Origin: Mytilisepta virgata | Taxonomy: Eukaryota > Mollusca > Bivalvia > Mytilida > Mytilidae | Assembly (NCBI GenBank): GCA_028015205.1 | Contig: CM051508.1 | Location: forward strand, 16,510,001 to 16,574,000 | Reading direction: 5' to 3' | Length of the DNA stretch: 64,000 bases | Shown here: piece after piece, positions 11,691 through 24,500 of the stretch | Layout: each line of letters opens with the position of its first letter | Position numbering within the stretch: the first letter of the stretch is position 1 | Notes under the pieces: model-generated | Database searches by the model: none | Told to the model about the DNA's origin: nothing | What the model saw: only the letters and a program-made list of their open reading frames with translations | Translations under genes and position numbers: made by a program

Positions 11691-12844
11691 GAAAAGAAGA
11701 AAGAAATCTTTTTATTGACAAAAATAGATTCGAATTTACAACCTCGGTTTTGGTGTTATTGTTACTATTTATTTGGTAATGTATTCGAGTCCTATATAGC
11801 AATACAATAAGCTCTAACGATATTTGTTAATATCTATAAAACTTTAGTTTGTACATTGTGAAATAATTCACAGGGTATCATCATCTTCGAACAACAAAAA
11901 AATAGTTTCTGGTGCGGTAACTTAATTATAAAATACAACACAAGATCGGTGCAAACAGTTTATTCCTCTGTCTCTTGGCAGACGCCATGTTTAATCTAAC
12001 ACTTCCACCTAACGATATTCTTATTCTTATTATGCTATTAACCCTATTCTAATCTTACGTAGAATATTCCATGAAAACAAGAAAGCAATCTTTTTATTGA
12101 CAAAAATAGAAGCCCTGGAAGTGACTGTGTTCTAATTATTTTCACGTTGAACTCAGGTTAACAATATTAAAGTATCGACAAAACAAACTGGTTAACATTT
12201 TTATCGCAATCAGTGAAAAAAAATTGTGTTGATGTTAGTGATTCGCAGCAGGTTCATTCCTCCCCAGTATAAAGAGTACTTCAGAAAAAGGTACCCTTGG
12301 AGAACAAGGAGTACAGTCCAGCTCTCAGATTAATTTCCTCTCGCAGGACATATTGTTACTTCGGAAATGCGATGACATTTTAAGAAAAAGTAGATAAACT
12401 TTGTAAAAATATGTTTGAGTAAAACTTAGTAAAATACTTGTTTTATCTTAAATGGCAATTCTGGTGTGGTTTATTTTTATTGTCTCTTGTTTACGTTAAG
12501 TAACTTTAAAGTATACATTTCTCTAATATGAAAAATACATGTATGGTTTCTTGAATTCTATGTACTGTATTTATGTTTGTCATTTTGTGTATTCATACCG
12601 ATGCCAACATCATCATCACATATATTTGACGTTCTTCTGAGTGTATTCCTGTTTCCTAAAAAGCTAGATAAATAGATAAATAGTTCTCATTAAATAGATG
12701 ATATACACTAATTAAGTCAGTGTTCTATTTCGATATTCTAAGCTAGCTTACATGTTACCATATTCTTCTTTGTCATTGTCCACTTATTCATATTAATAAA
12801 AAAAAATTTTAAAAAGACCCCGAAAACTAGTAGTTGTGATAGTA

Positions 12845-13075
12845 CCTCCACAGATTTGTGACTATCACCAGTTTCACTTTGTTAAACTTCACAACCAGTG
12901 CCGTATACGGAACAGAAACTGATTACCCTAACGGTGCACGTGAGTTCAATCCTGGTTTTAATAAGGGTTCGTGTTGTTCAGTGTTTTTTTAGTTTTCTGT
13001 GTTTATATGTTGTGCTTGTGGTTGTTCGTTTGTATTCCCGGGTTTGTCTGTCTAATGGATTGCGTTTTATTTGTT
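12845..13075 (+). repeat. Retroelement 3'-tail-like dispersed repeat
   Basis: Homologous to 3815-4015 (ATTTGTGACTATCACC, GGAACAGAAACTGATTACC, GTTCGTGTTGTTCAGTG). A short open frame here (12898-13107) is a by-product of the T/G-rich repeat and is not called a gene. Confidence 0.55.
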
Positions 13076-15502
13076 TGCTCCCTAGGTATATTTGTCCTCT
13101 TTTATAATGTTCTATGACGTTAACATGTTACGGATTTTTATGAAAATTAGTAAATAACTTAATCATTCCCATATACGTGTTTGTAATGAGCATAGTTGAT
13201 AAGGTTGAGTTTTGCGCTAAACACTTACAAAATACTTTTCAGCACATTTTTGTAACAGTCCAATTTTTAGTAAAATTTAAGTTTGAAAAATAATTGATTG
13301 AAAACACAGTATATTTTCTTTTCAAAACTAAACTATTTGCTTTATGTAAAGGACAAAAGCTACTATTTAAACATATACGTATGTACGTTGATACAAATCG
13401 ATATCCTTGAATTGATGTTTATGATAACATTAATACACGTTTAAATCTGGACAAAAAAGGACAAGCTGATATAGTCGTATGCACTATTGAAAAAAGGTTA
13501 CGGATCATAAACAACAAATTTCGATGTACTGAAATTTGACAATATGATTTTTGAATAGTTCACCTATTTCAGATACAAAGGTAGATTTGTATATCTTCCT
13601 AGTTGATACATAATTATATGAAAATAACTTTTTTCGTTAAGCACAGTACATGTATATAAATAACTTTAGGTGACCTAATCATTGAATCTTAAAAATTGAC
13701 TATTAACTAATTATTTTACGTTGGACAATAAAAATGTGTATGTTCACATTTTTAAGTAGTGTATCGCAAATCTGTAGGTAAAAGAGAATTAACGAAGCCC
13801 CCCCCCCCCCCCCCAATATATATGAAAACATACTCATTTCCCAGTATCATAGTATATAGTTCTAGAAGCTACATGAAATAAGATGCAGAAGACATTAAAT
13901 ATCAATTATATGTGTTATGTAATCAAGAAATCAACTATACTGTTACACGTTACATTGTAGATACAACATCACATTAGATTGTTGTATTATATAAGCAATT
14001 GATACATACGATCAGTTGGTATTCCTTGTGATGAATTTTATTAATATAGGCATGATACAATGTATTGACCTCATCATTTACTCAAACAGTTTTGGACTTG
14101 CAGTGTATGCAGATTACTTTTTTTATGATCATACTAAAACCCAAGATACATGTAAAAACCAGTAATAATTGGGTTGTCAACAATATTCCATAAAACATAG
14201 TTTGAAATCGAGCACTGCTGTTGAGTTGTCAGTCGACGAAATGGCCATACAGTGCATCCAATTTATTAGGTATTTTGTGATACGTTGTATTAAATAACTT
14301 AGAACTCGGGATAAAAAGAATTATTCTAAATACTACATTTTCAACTGGTTTGTTATCCAAACATCAGGGTTTTTACTGTAAAGATACAAATACTGCCGAT
14401 ATCTTATTTTCAACCAAATAAAATTCAATAAAGAATTTTAAACCAATAAAACCAGTTCCAGTTAATGCTAAATTAGAAAAAGAAAACTTACAGATCTATT
14501 TACACAAAACGGTTTGCATATAAAAGGATAAGTGACAAATGGGTACTAGGTTGTCAAATCAGCTTTAAATAAATAAGCCAAAAATAAAAATGTATCAGAC
14601 ATTCAGAAAACATAACGATTTGACACGTAAATGTTCGGCTGACTAGTCTTTTCACACACAAAAAAAAAGGTAGATTTCAAACACAAAGGCCATCTGAATC
14701 ATTATTTGAGAATGAATTTTAAGAAAAACGGACATGGATTGAAGTAACAAAGAAACCAGCAAGATTACAAATATATCCCCAAACAATCATTTAGAGCTGA
14801 AAACATGATCTCCAATGGTGAAACACACCTCGCAGTAAGAACCAAATGACCACAGAGTAATTCACGAGTAGTTATGTCCAGTGATACTATACTGACCATC
14901 AATGGAAACGCACCACTTACTTTTAACTAACATTAAACACGATTTTTGAGGCGATGGAATTTCAAAAGTAAACCTCCAAATGACCTAAAATTTGTGTAAG
15001 TAGTCTCTGGGGTACATTCGGTCTAAAATTATACGATATGCTTGAGTGAATTTCTTTCACTTCACCATAGTAATATTATAAATAAGAAAGTTTTACCTTA
15101 CGATAAAGATGCTGTATTTAAAATCATATTCTTAAAAAATATTGCTACATTTTCGCAAAGAAGAAAAACTGTAAAGTGCTGGTGTTAATAGCATTTTTAG
15201 TTGATAATAAATGACATAGTTTCATTTCTCGTTCAATCGTGTCAGTTCCCCTGTAAGACCCTCATCTATAGAAAATTTAAATATAAAATATTTTATCGAA
15301 CGTTTTGCCGGTTCATTATATTCATTGTTGGCTCTTTAAAATCTATAGGTGTTCACAACTGAATGCATAGGATTTTAAATAATGTAAGCATAGTATAAAT
15401 TATCCACACGAATTAATTTTTTTCTCTTCCGTGTTTAACAAGGTCGAAATGAATATCATTTTTATTGTGTAGCAGTTAGATTCAAGTTTAGTGACGTTAG
15501 AT

Positions 15503-15566
15503 ATGCTGAGATTCGGGTACCAATTAATCATATTTGCGGGTCTCCTTGAATTTAGCAGAGAAATTG
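15503..15566 (+). other. Gene 2 exon 1: start codon and signal peptide
   Basis: ATG at 15503 opens [17 protein letters not shown], a short N-region followed by a hydrophobic core, and ends ATTG|GTAAGT in phase 1. Exon 2 (19107) begins with two bases that complete Glu and reads [11 protein letters not shown], the usual first residues of the mature FTP domain. The 3.5-kb gap is unremarkable here. No nearer exon that would supply a start and signal was found. Confidence 0.7.
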
Positions 15567-18500
15567 GTAAGTTTGATTACAAAATTTAAAAACAATTTAC
15601 TGTAATGACTAAAATAATCATGAGGTGCATACTTACATAATTTCTGTAAAACTTCAATATGAATACAATTCTTTGATACCGGTGTTGATGCGCAAGAAGA
15701 GAAAATTTCGTTGATTTACGACTTATCAGTGTGCAAGACCTAAAACGACCATTTAATGGGCTAACATTACATTTTTACAGAATTTATATCAAATTGCCAA
15801 AAATCGGCATTTTCCTCTTTTGTTTTATATTCGCGTTATATTTTAAGCTGTCTGAATTAGTCTCCATATTATAGCTGACATTCAAGATGCGGTGTACTTT
15901 TCTTTTCAATTGGTCTGACTAGAATGAGAAAACGAAATTATTATTTTTTTTGACATCCTGACGATTGAACATTTTAATGTTCTTGATTTGTGGTAAATAT
16001 CATCTCCATCGTATTTTCCATAAGAATTACAAATCCTTACATATACAACCATTATGGAAGATATATTATTTGCACTATATGTGAACCTGTAAATACGTTT
16101 GGGTTTAGGGATTTATTTTCTATAAATAATGGTTGATAACACCTCTAGACGCGCTAATAATTAACTTTTCAGAACTGTTCATTTTTCAAAACAAGGGGTC
16201 CACAGTGTCCACAGAGGTGGATTTTCAACATATTTCAATATAAATCTCTGACCTAATCCCGCTGTTTTATGTTTTTTCTTTTCAAAATTTATAAACTAAA
16301 GTTAAGCTTACAATCTAAAAAAGTATTTTATTTTTATTGTTTAGTTTTAATGATTGAATTTCTTGATATAGACAGTAAGAGTATTATTCTTGAGTAAGTT
16401 TCATAAACTAATTTGGATGGTAGGGTGCGAAGATCACTATCGAGTCGGTCATGTCTGAAAGCAACTTCCTGCTTTTAGATTAAATAATAAATGTCTTTGT
16501 CTACCAATAAGACAAACACTAAGCTTTGACGCAGGACATATGCATAAAAGATGAATTTCATTAACAGAGAAGATTAATTCCGTAGCTTTGAAATTATAGA
16601 AATTAGAAAAAAAAATCATTCTGGCTTATGATTTTAATCGATTTCAATTTCAATGAATGAATCATTCTACTGTCTGTTGTTTACGTAAATGTGACCTCTA
16701 GGTGATTTTTACGGCATATTAGACATGTTGGATGATCTGAATGTCGTAACAGAGCTACGTAAAGTCAAGAAATACCGAAGATACACTCGAAGAGTTGAAA
16801 ATCGAAACAACTGACAAACCCCGGATAACATCGAAGACAACCAAAACAATACATGTACTAAAATTAAAAACTAAAAACATATGAACAACATGGACCCCAT
16901 CACAACACACACCGGAGTAGAATCAGTACTCCGGCTAGTAAGCAGTCTGTGCTTCCTGCAGGAAACCCCCCATGCTGCCGATGTCAAATCCGGTATGAAG
17001 AAGGGACAACATCAAAGAAACAGGTCCATTTTCTGTTGGAAAACAGTTTTTTTCATACCTGTCAACCAAGTCCATAAAACTTGAAAAAGGATGACTCCAA
17101 CTGAGGAGAAACATACCCCTGTCGGAGCAACTTTTCTGGCAGGAACCGAGCTCTGTCTAGGAAGTCAATGTATATATCACAAGCTCTTGAATAACGCATG
17201 AGTTGTGAAATTTATACTCCATACGCCGGCGCTTCTGGAATGTTGCCGCTCAAAAATGGGAAGTTGACGATTTGAAAGTCAACGGCATCCCATTTGTCGT
17301 ACAGTGTTGCATTCAGCCTCCATCTGTTGTCAAGTTTGAGGCGACGGTCACGATAAGATTGCAGACTTGGCATTTTTGAGTGATAAAACATCATCTATGT
17401 TCGTGTCTGAAGTTAACATTAAAGGTACGGGCTAAGGTCAAGTGTTTCCTTAATATACACGTTATGCCGATTTTTCAGATTGTAATATATACATTTTAGG
17501 GTGATATCAAGTCCTCTATTTTTTTTTTATCATATTCGGTACTGATCGAAGTAAACACACACAAGACAGAACGACATAATTTTCTGATGAACGACACAAC
17601 TGATTTTTATAGGCATGTTAATAAGGTCAGCGCTGTGTTACTGCCAGAAAGCACAGAATACTATTCTCAAATTACATGTGAATTTCAATTAATTATTGGA
17701 AAAGGGGGAAGGGAGTTAAATTCCATTCATAAAAGTAAATATAAAAATCGGAAACTTCCAACTAGCTTTTGTGTTATAGATATTGTACAAGACATGCATT
17801 TCTACTTGTATGCGTATATGTACAAATGTTTTAATAAATGGCTGAGAAGAACATTTTTCAATTCAACATAAATATTATGAAGAAACAAGACTATTCACAT
17901 CTGAATTATTTTTGGTAATTAAAAAAATGGTTTTTATTAAGACAATTATAGTTCCAGAAAATCGAATTATACAGTTGATTCATTCCTGACCATGACAACT
18001 TCCATTTTATCTGTTGAAAACCACTAAATCTAGTTTTCTAACAAAACATTGTCGTATAGTGACAGCACTTGTTTGTTTCATTGAAATCCGTAATTGTTAT
18101 TTGAACACTAGTGACGATGGTCGGAAAGGCGATGTCAAAATAAAATTAAAAGGTGTGTCTTCATTTCCTCACAAGATAAACAGGTCAGAGGAGTACTAAT
18201 TTTCAAGAGGAAATTGAGAACATTTAAAAACTGCAGTCATGTTTTACTTGTAAAATATAAAAGGTGATTAAAAAAATTGAATTATAGGGTAACGAGACAA
18301 TGACCAGGCGCATATTTCTTCATATGTAGCACCGCGATGTACACAATTGGGTTTTCACATCCCAATTAATTCTTAATTAAAAAATGAAATAGGTACAAAT
18401 GCTAAGCATGAAGTATGAAGTATGTACGATATATAAAATGTCTGTGTTTTATAAAACACCTTTCTCGTTCCTACACTTCGAACATTCTCAGCAACATTAA

Positions 18501-21500
18501 ACACGGACAGTTTAATGTCAGAGGAGATTTACTGTATTGTTCAGTGATGTCTTTTTATAGAGGTTTAGTTTTTAAAAGTCCTAGAATTATCTTGAACCTC
18601 TCTTAATATAGGAATTTAGTACTTTTGAGATGATCACGACGTTTTCATAGGCTTTACTTGATTCTACTAAGACACATATTCAGTCTGCTATAAATTTTTA
18701 CATGTACCACTTCTAAGTTACAAAAGAGGAAACAAGAACTGATAAAAAGTTGAGGAAATTATTTTACATCTGAATCGATGTCACTACTAGTGGAATCCTC
18801 AGCTCAGTTTCCAGTATTTCGATACTAGCCCGAATGTTGTACTCGAATTTGTAAAATTTGTGAAAAGTAAGGAGTATCTCCCTTGTGCATAGCTCTGTTC
18901 TTAGATTATATTGATGTTTCCCCTTTTGGTACTTTTTAGTATTTTTTAATTTATTCTTCAACCTTTTGGATTGGTGTTTCGGTTTTCAACATCTGAGGCC
19001 TTAAGTACAAATGATGAGTCATAAGTCAACGAAATGCGCCAATCTTGTGCATCAAAATTGGTATCTAAAAAAGTTATTTAATGCCAGCAAACTGTTTATT
19101 TTACAGAAAACCTGTCGATTAGGAAAATTGCCTGGCAGCCTACAAACTATGTATCAGGAAGTTATACGTCACTTGCAAGTAGTGCTGTGGACGGTAACAG
19201 AAATCAAAATTTTGCGGCCCATTCCTGTGCACTGCAGATTAAATCTAGATATGCAACATGGAGAGTAGATCTAGGGAAAATGATGAGAACAGATCGTATA
19301 GACATTTACTTTAGATATGACAGTACAGCATTCTGGAGTTTGTATCTTATGCTTATGTTATCGCAATACATTTTGAACAAATTACCACTATTAATGAAGA
19401 AATACGAAAGTCCGTGCTTAAGACGTTAATTGCAAATTATTAAAGGTAAACCATCGACTACTATGAGTCATAATCTGAATTTCAATTCTATTGTCTCCTA
19501 ATTTCTATAAATATATATATTTTTTTATCAAAATCTCTTCAATTGCCTTTTTTTATTTTAGATAATATTGCTAAAGGACGTGTGGCAGGTTTTTTTTTGT
19601 ACATATCTAATACCACCAGAAAGGAGGATGGACATTTATGTTTTCATAGAATACACAATGAGACACACCCTATCACACCTAATGTTACAATTCAATGTAT
19701 CCAGCATGGTCGATATATAATCTATTACAATGAAAGGAAGCCAGATGTCAAATACCCATCATTTTACTCTACTTTACTATACAACGAGATATGTGAATTG
19801 GAAGTCTATGGTAAGTAACATTTTCACGCATTTGTTATGAACGTAGCTGATTCTATTCTTGAGCATACATTTCGATATTTTCCCATAGATCATGTGAAGT
19901 GATGCTACTGCTTTTTTCTTTTCTTTTATATTACTGCATGTACAGTGTCACTTTATGTAGTTTAGATAATGTGAAAGTTTAATCATGTATATGTTGCTTT
20001 ATTGTATCATTAATGGTATGATTCACTTGATTTTATTATACATTTTATAACAGTTAGATTTTGTTGCTTTTTGTTTTTGTTAGGATGTGAAAATCCAGGC
20101 TTTTATGGAAATAACTGTACAAAAATGTGTCCACCAAACTGCAAAAATATGTATTGTGACATAGGAGTTGGGACGTGTTTTTCGTGCATTGACGGATATC
20201 AAGGAGAGTATTGTCATCAGCGTAAGCATACATGTCACTACGACGATAATTGAAACGAAAAATACTGTTCATGTATAGTTTTATATTCCGCTGCGGAAGA
20301 TTAAAATAATTACACCATATCTATCTTCATTTCTTAAAAGCAATGCCTTCCATTACATTTTAAAAATATTTGAATTCCTGTCAGCTTTTATATCACCTTG
20401 TCTCACTGTTGAGACATTTAGAATCTAACAAATTTGAACGTGAAAAATCAAGACATTCAACGTTACCAATCTTTCCTTAGCAAGACTAGTTAATTTAATC
20501 TTTTTAACAAGTTGTACAAGTTCAAATTTGCGGAAATGTAGATATTGCGTCATTTTAATGTAGTTGCACTTGCGCGTTTAATGTTTGAAAATACAACGAC
20601 TTATTTAATGTTAAGTTTAGAAAAATTACTACGATGTAGTTGTAAAACTCGAGATAAAAATATTCCATAATAGATATTTGCCATGCTTGATGAACACCAG
20701 CAGAACAGATATGAATAACACGTTTCAAAAATCATAATTCGCTGCATTAAAACCCGGAGTGATACGGATGCAACTAATAATGAAAATAAAGCTCCTTGTT
20801 TCGTTTTCTGATAATTTGATGACAAGAATTCGACACTCTGGCAGTTATCTATAATATAGACTTGTAAACAAAGTAGGGTATTAAGTGTTGTTTTACTTAT
20901 TTTATATAAATGATTTTACATTTACTTCCAATTATGAAGAATGCTTAAACCTTTCCTATGGATCACAGTGTGCATTTCCTTGTGGCAAATGTATGGATGG
21001 TGAAAAATGTAATCATGTGAACGGTATATGCCCAGGCAGCTGCGCAACAGGATGGCAAGGAGCGAAATGTGATAAAGGTAAAAGCAGAATCGGGAATCGT
21101 TGAATACAAATGTACAAATTTGCCCTAATAAATTATTTATCAGCAATGTCATGGGGGAATGGGAATAATCTAAATTAAAATGACCGTGTAGTTCGGTTAC
21201 CAGTCACCAATATTGTACTTTCACACAAAACAATTATACTGACCTCTCAAATATCTAACAAATACTGCCGATACTGCTTATTAAGGTATTAACATAATAG
21301 TTCAAAATGTAAATATAAAGACTCAATTTGAACAAAAAAAAGAGAACTCGCAAACTGTTACAACAAAAAAAGTATTTGTGAAGATTCCCAAACATGATAC
21401 TTTTGGAGGAGAAAATAACACGTGAGTAGTTAGAAATATTTTAAACCATTTCTCATACTCACGTACGAAAAGTGATGTGAAACTAGTTTGGTTACTTAGG

Positions 21501-24500
21501 CAGCTTCCAGTCTGTCGGAAGCTACAATTATTACAAAAGGCGAAACTCAGCTAACGTATACACGACACGTATACAATTACACGAATAGTCTTCGATTCAA
21601 AACAGGTAGTTCATTAATTATACCGACATCATCAATTGAGTGGTTAAAATGTATTTAACCACACAATATAATGTCAGCAGCTATGCCTTGTTATAATATC
21701 CAAATGTTTTCCGCAGTACTTCTACTCTGCAAGTACCTTTTCTGCTGGTAGAAGAGAAAACGATAAAAACCTACGGCATGTACAGGGGAATATTTTGCTT
21801 TAATAACTATGTTACCCTGTCAAGGTAAAGACGGAATACATTTGCACTTGATTTGGAACAAGGGTGTTTTTGATTTACTGAAAACTTTACGGGAATAGTT
21901 TTCATCATGATATTTTAAACAGTTTACACTTGGTTGAGCATGTTAATCACCAAAATATCGTGTATTGTGCGAAATGTGCGCGTGTAACGTACGAATCGTG
22001 TGCGTGTGGTTATAATCGTGATATTTGAATCGTGTAACGTGTATGAGATTTCATTGGTGGAGACAAATATTGAAACGTGTGAATTCAAATCAGAGCATAT
22101 ATCGAACTCGAATTAAAAGATTGCTGGAACGAACTTTCATCAATGTCAACTATTTGCAAATGTTGAGTTTATAATTTTATCTATTAGTAATGTAATTCAT
22201 CACAATAATTTGGTATGAACAAATTTATATTATGATAAGTGATTTTTTCCGAAATTATTTAATGATCGTATAACGTGCATACAACATGTGCAAGTTCAAG
22301 ATAGATTTGAACTTTAAATTATTCTTGAAATCTTGCGAAGGTTTTAAATTTTTGACAAATGTCATGTATTAATTTATATCATCATAATACCTGTTTTTTT
22401 TATATTAGCAAATGTTTGGTTACTATGTAACGAAAACGGTGTGTCCCCAGACTTGAACTTAACTTTTATATGATCATATGTTATAAACTACAATGTATAT
22501 AGATTCATTAAAAATGTAAGTTATGTTTTATCTATAAAATGGTATTTTAAAATATTAAAGTTTACTATATATAGATTGATATAAATATTATACTTTATCA
22601 TTTATTGAAAATATAATTCAATAGAAAATTTTGTACAGATTTTTTTAATTTCAATTTTAAAATAAATATGGTTTACGTCATCAAAATATTATTTTACCGT
22701 GTCAGATTTCTATTTATTCCTTTTAAAATAAAAAAGCTCACATTAGATGAATAGACAGTTTCCCCTTCAGATTATCTATTAGTCCCTTGTTTAACTAGGT
22801 TCTTCTTTAACCCGTAATCATTCGGGAAATAAACCTCAAGACATGATATCCTTTGCTCTAAGGAAGCCATAAATATTGTAGCAAAATATCTATTTTACTG
22901 ACAACTTTATTATCATCATATCAATTTTGGTTAATATTTAGGTAAACATAACATGAGACGATTTATTGAGTTTTAATGAATTTAAAATATAATTTCGCAT
23001 ATCCGTCATTAAAGTTTACTAACTTTCACATTAAAAAAATAGCACATGGAAATAAATATTTTATATTTATGAAAAAAGTTAAATCTCGATCATATTATAC
23101 CGGCTTCCTTTTTTCGCACTTATTTAAATGTATTTAAAATCAAATGCAATTATATAAATATTTCACTGCTATTTAGATCTGACATAAACTCTCATTATTT
23201 CGTTTCGTTATTTTCCGTTCGTCTCTTACAATGACAAGTTTTAGAAATCGAACGATCAGTAATCGTAAAATGTGTAACGTGCATCGTGTGGTTTAGGTGT
23301 ATCGAGCAGATCTTGTGCGAATTGTGAGCGTGTAACGTGCAAATCGCTTGCATGTAACGTGTGAATCGTGTGAGTGAGGATTGGTGCTTTACACGTTCAA
23401 CCATGTGTACCACAAATAATCACTCTTTTTCTTGGTTTATATACACTTTCAAATAATTACCAATGGTTTCAAACATTACAATTTCGAGTACCTCATGAAG
23501 CTTACGTTATACTTATAGATAACACGCTATTTTACTTGAGAGAACGAAGTTATTTATTCGACTCCTTTTTCCGTTGAACCAAAAGTATGCGAGCGTAAAG
23601 AGAGGAAAAAATATACTCTACCAGCCAGAAATTGTAAAAAGTCGGTTAATGCAACTTTCATAATATATTTCAATAAATTCAATTTCAAAATGTTTTATTT
23701 AGATTAAAAGATTATATTATTTCTCCAAACAATTCACTCACTTCTGAAATTATGTTGTATTTTTGTCATGTTTATAATTAGACATATACACTCTTGTTTT
23801 TTTTTACCCGTATAGTGTGTCCCTCAGGAACCTATGGTAATAACTGTACAAAGAACTGCAGTGTGAACTGTTTTAATAAAACAAATAATTGGTGTAATAA
23901 TGAATCTGGAAACTGTACATCCGGTTGCAGGCCTGGTTGGAAGGAAGACCGCTGTGATAAAGGTGCGATTTATAGCACAATCCTAAATGGTATAGATGAT
24001 ATTTTCGAACACCCATCGATAATGTTATGGAGGACGACTACATATTTTAGAGAAGGGAACTTATTCATGTTTGTTAAAATCTTTCTATAAGTACCATCAG
24101 CATTTTTTAATCCTCATCTCATTATACGTCTGCAGAAAGCACAATTATCCTTAGCAGTAAAGCTGGTTAGAAATTACGTCCTCAAATTCAACGTTAGACA
24201 CATGTGGTGGATCATAAGAGAGGAATCCAAGCTCCTTAGCACGTTTTCATAGGCGGGTCCTCTCGCTCGGCGGCTGTCATGTCTCAATACGGAAAGCCAG
24301 CACTTTCAGAAAGTATGTTTCATACCGCAGTAGACAAATATATTTCCTGATCTTATCGAACCTCCCAACCTCCCAACCTCCCAACCGTTTTACCGTGGCA
24401 GTTAAAATAAGTTTCCTTTTGTATCTTTTCCCACTCGTATTTCAGTTGGGTTTAATAAATTGTTGAACTCGAGACGACTGGTTCGCGCCTTGCAGAGGCA

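Larger units (their letters stand above)
9708..15502. other. Intergenic region between the two receptor genes
   Basis: AT-rich, with no supportable coding exon and no phosphatase-like sequence on either strand. It contains repeat pieces at 10455-10735, 11550-11690, 12072-12109 and 12845-13075 and a C run near 13800. The promoter of gene 2 should lie in the last part, but no clear core element could be recognised. Confidence 0.7.

Noticed and set aside
16881..17084. 67-codon frame in gene 2 intron 1
   Set aside because: Translation of the noncoding tail of the retroelement fragment, on the wrong strand relative to its RT.
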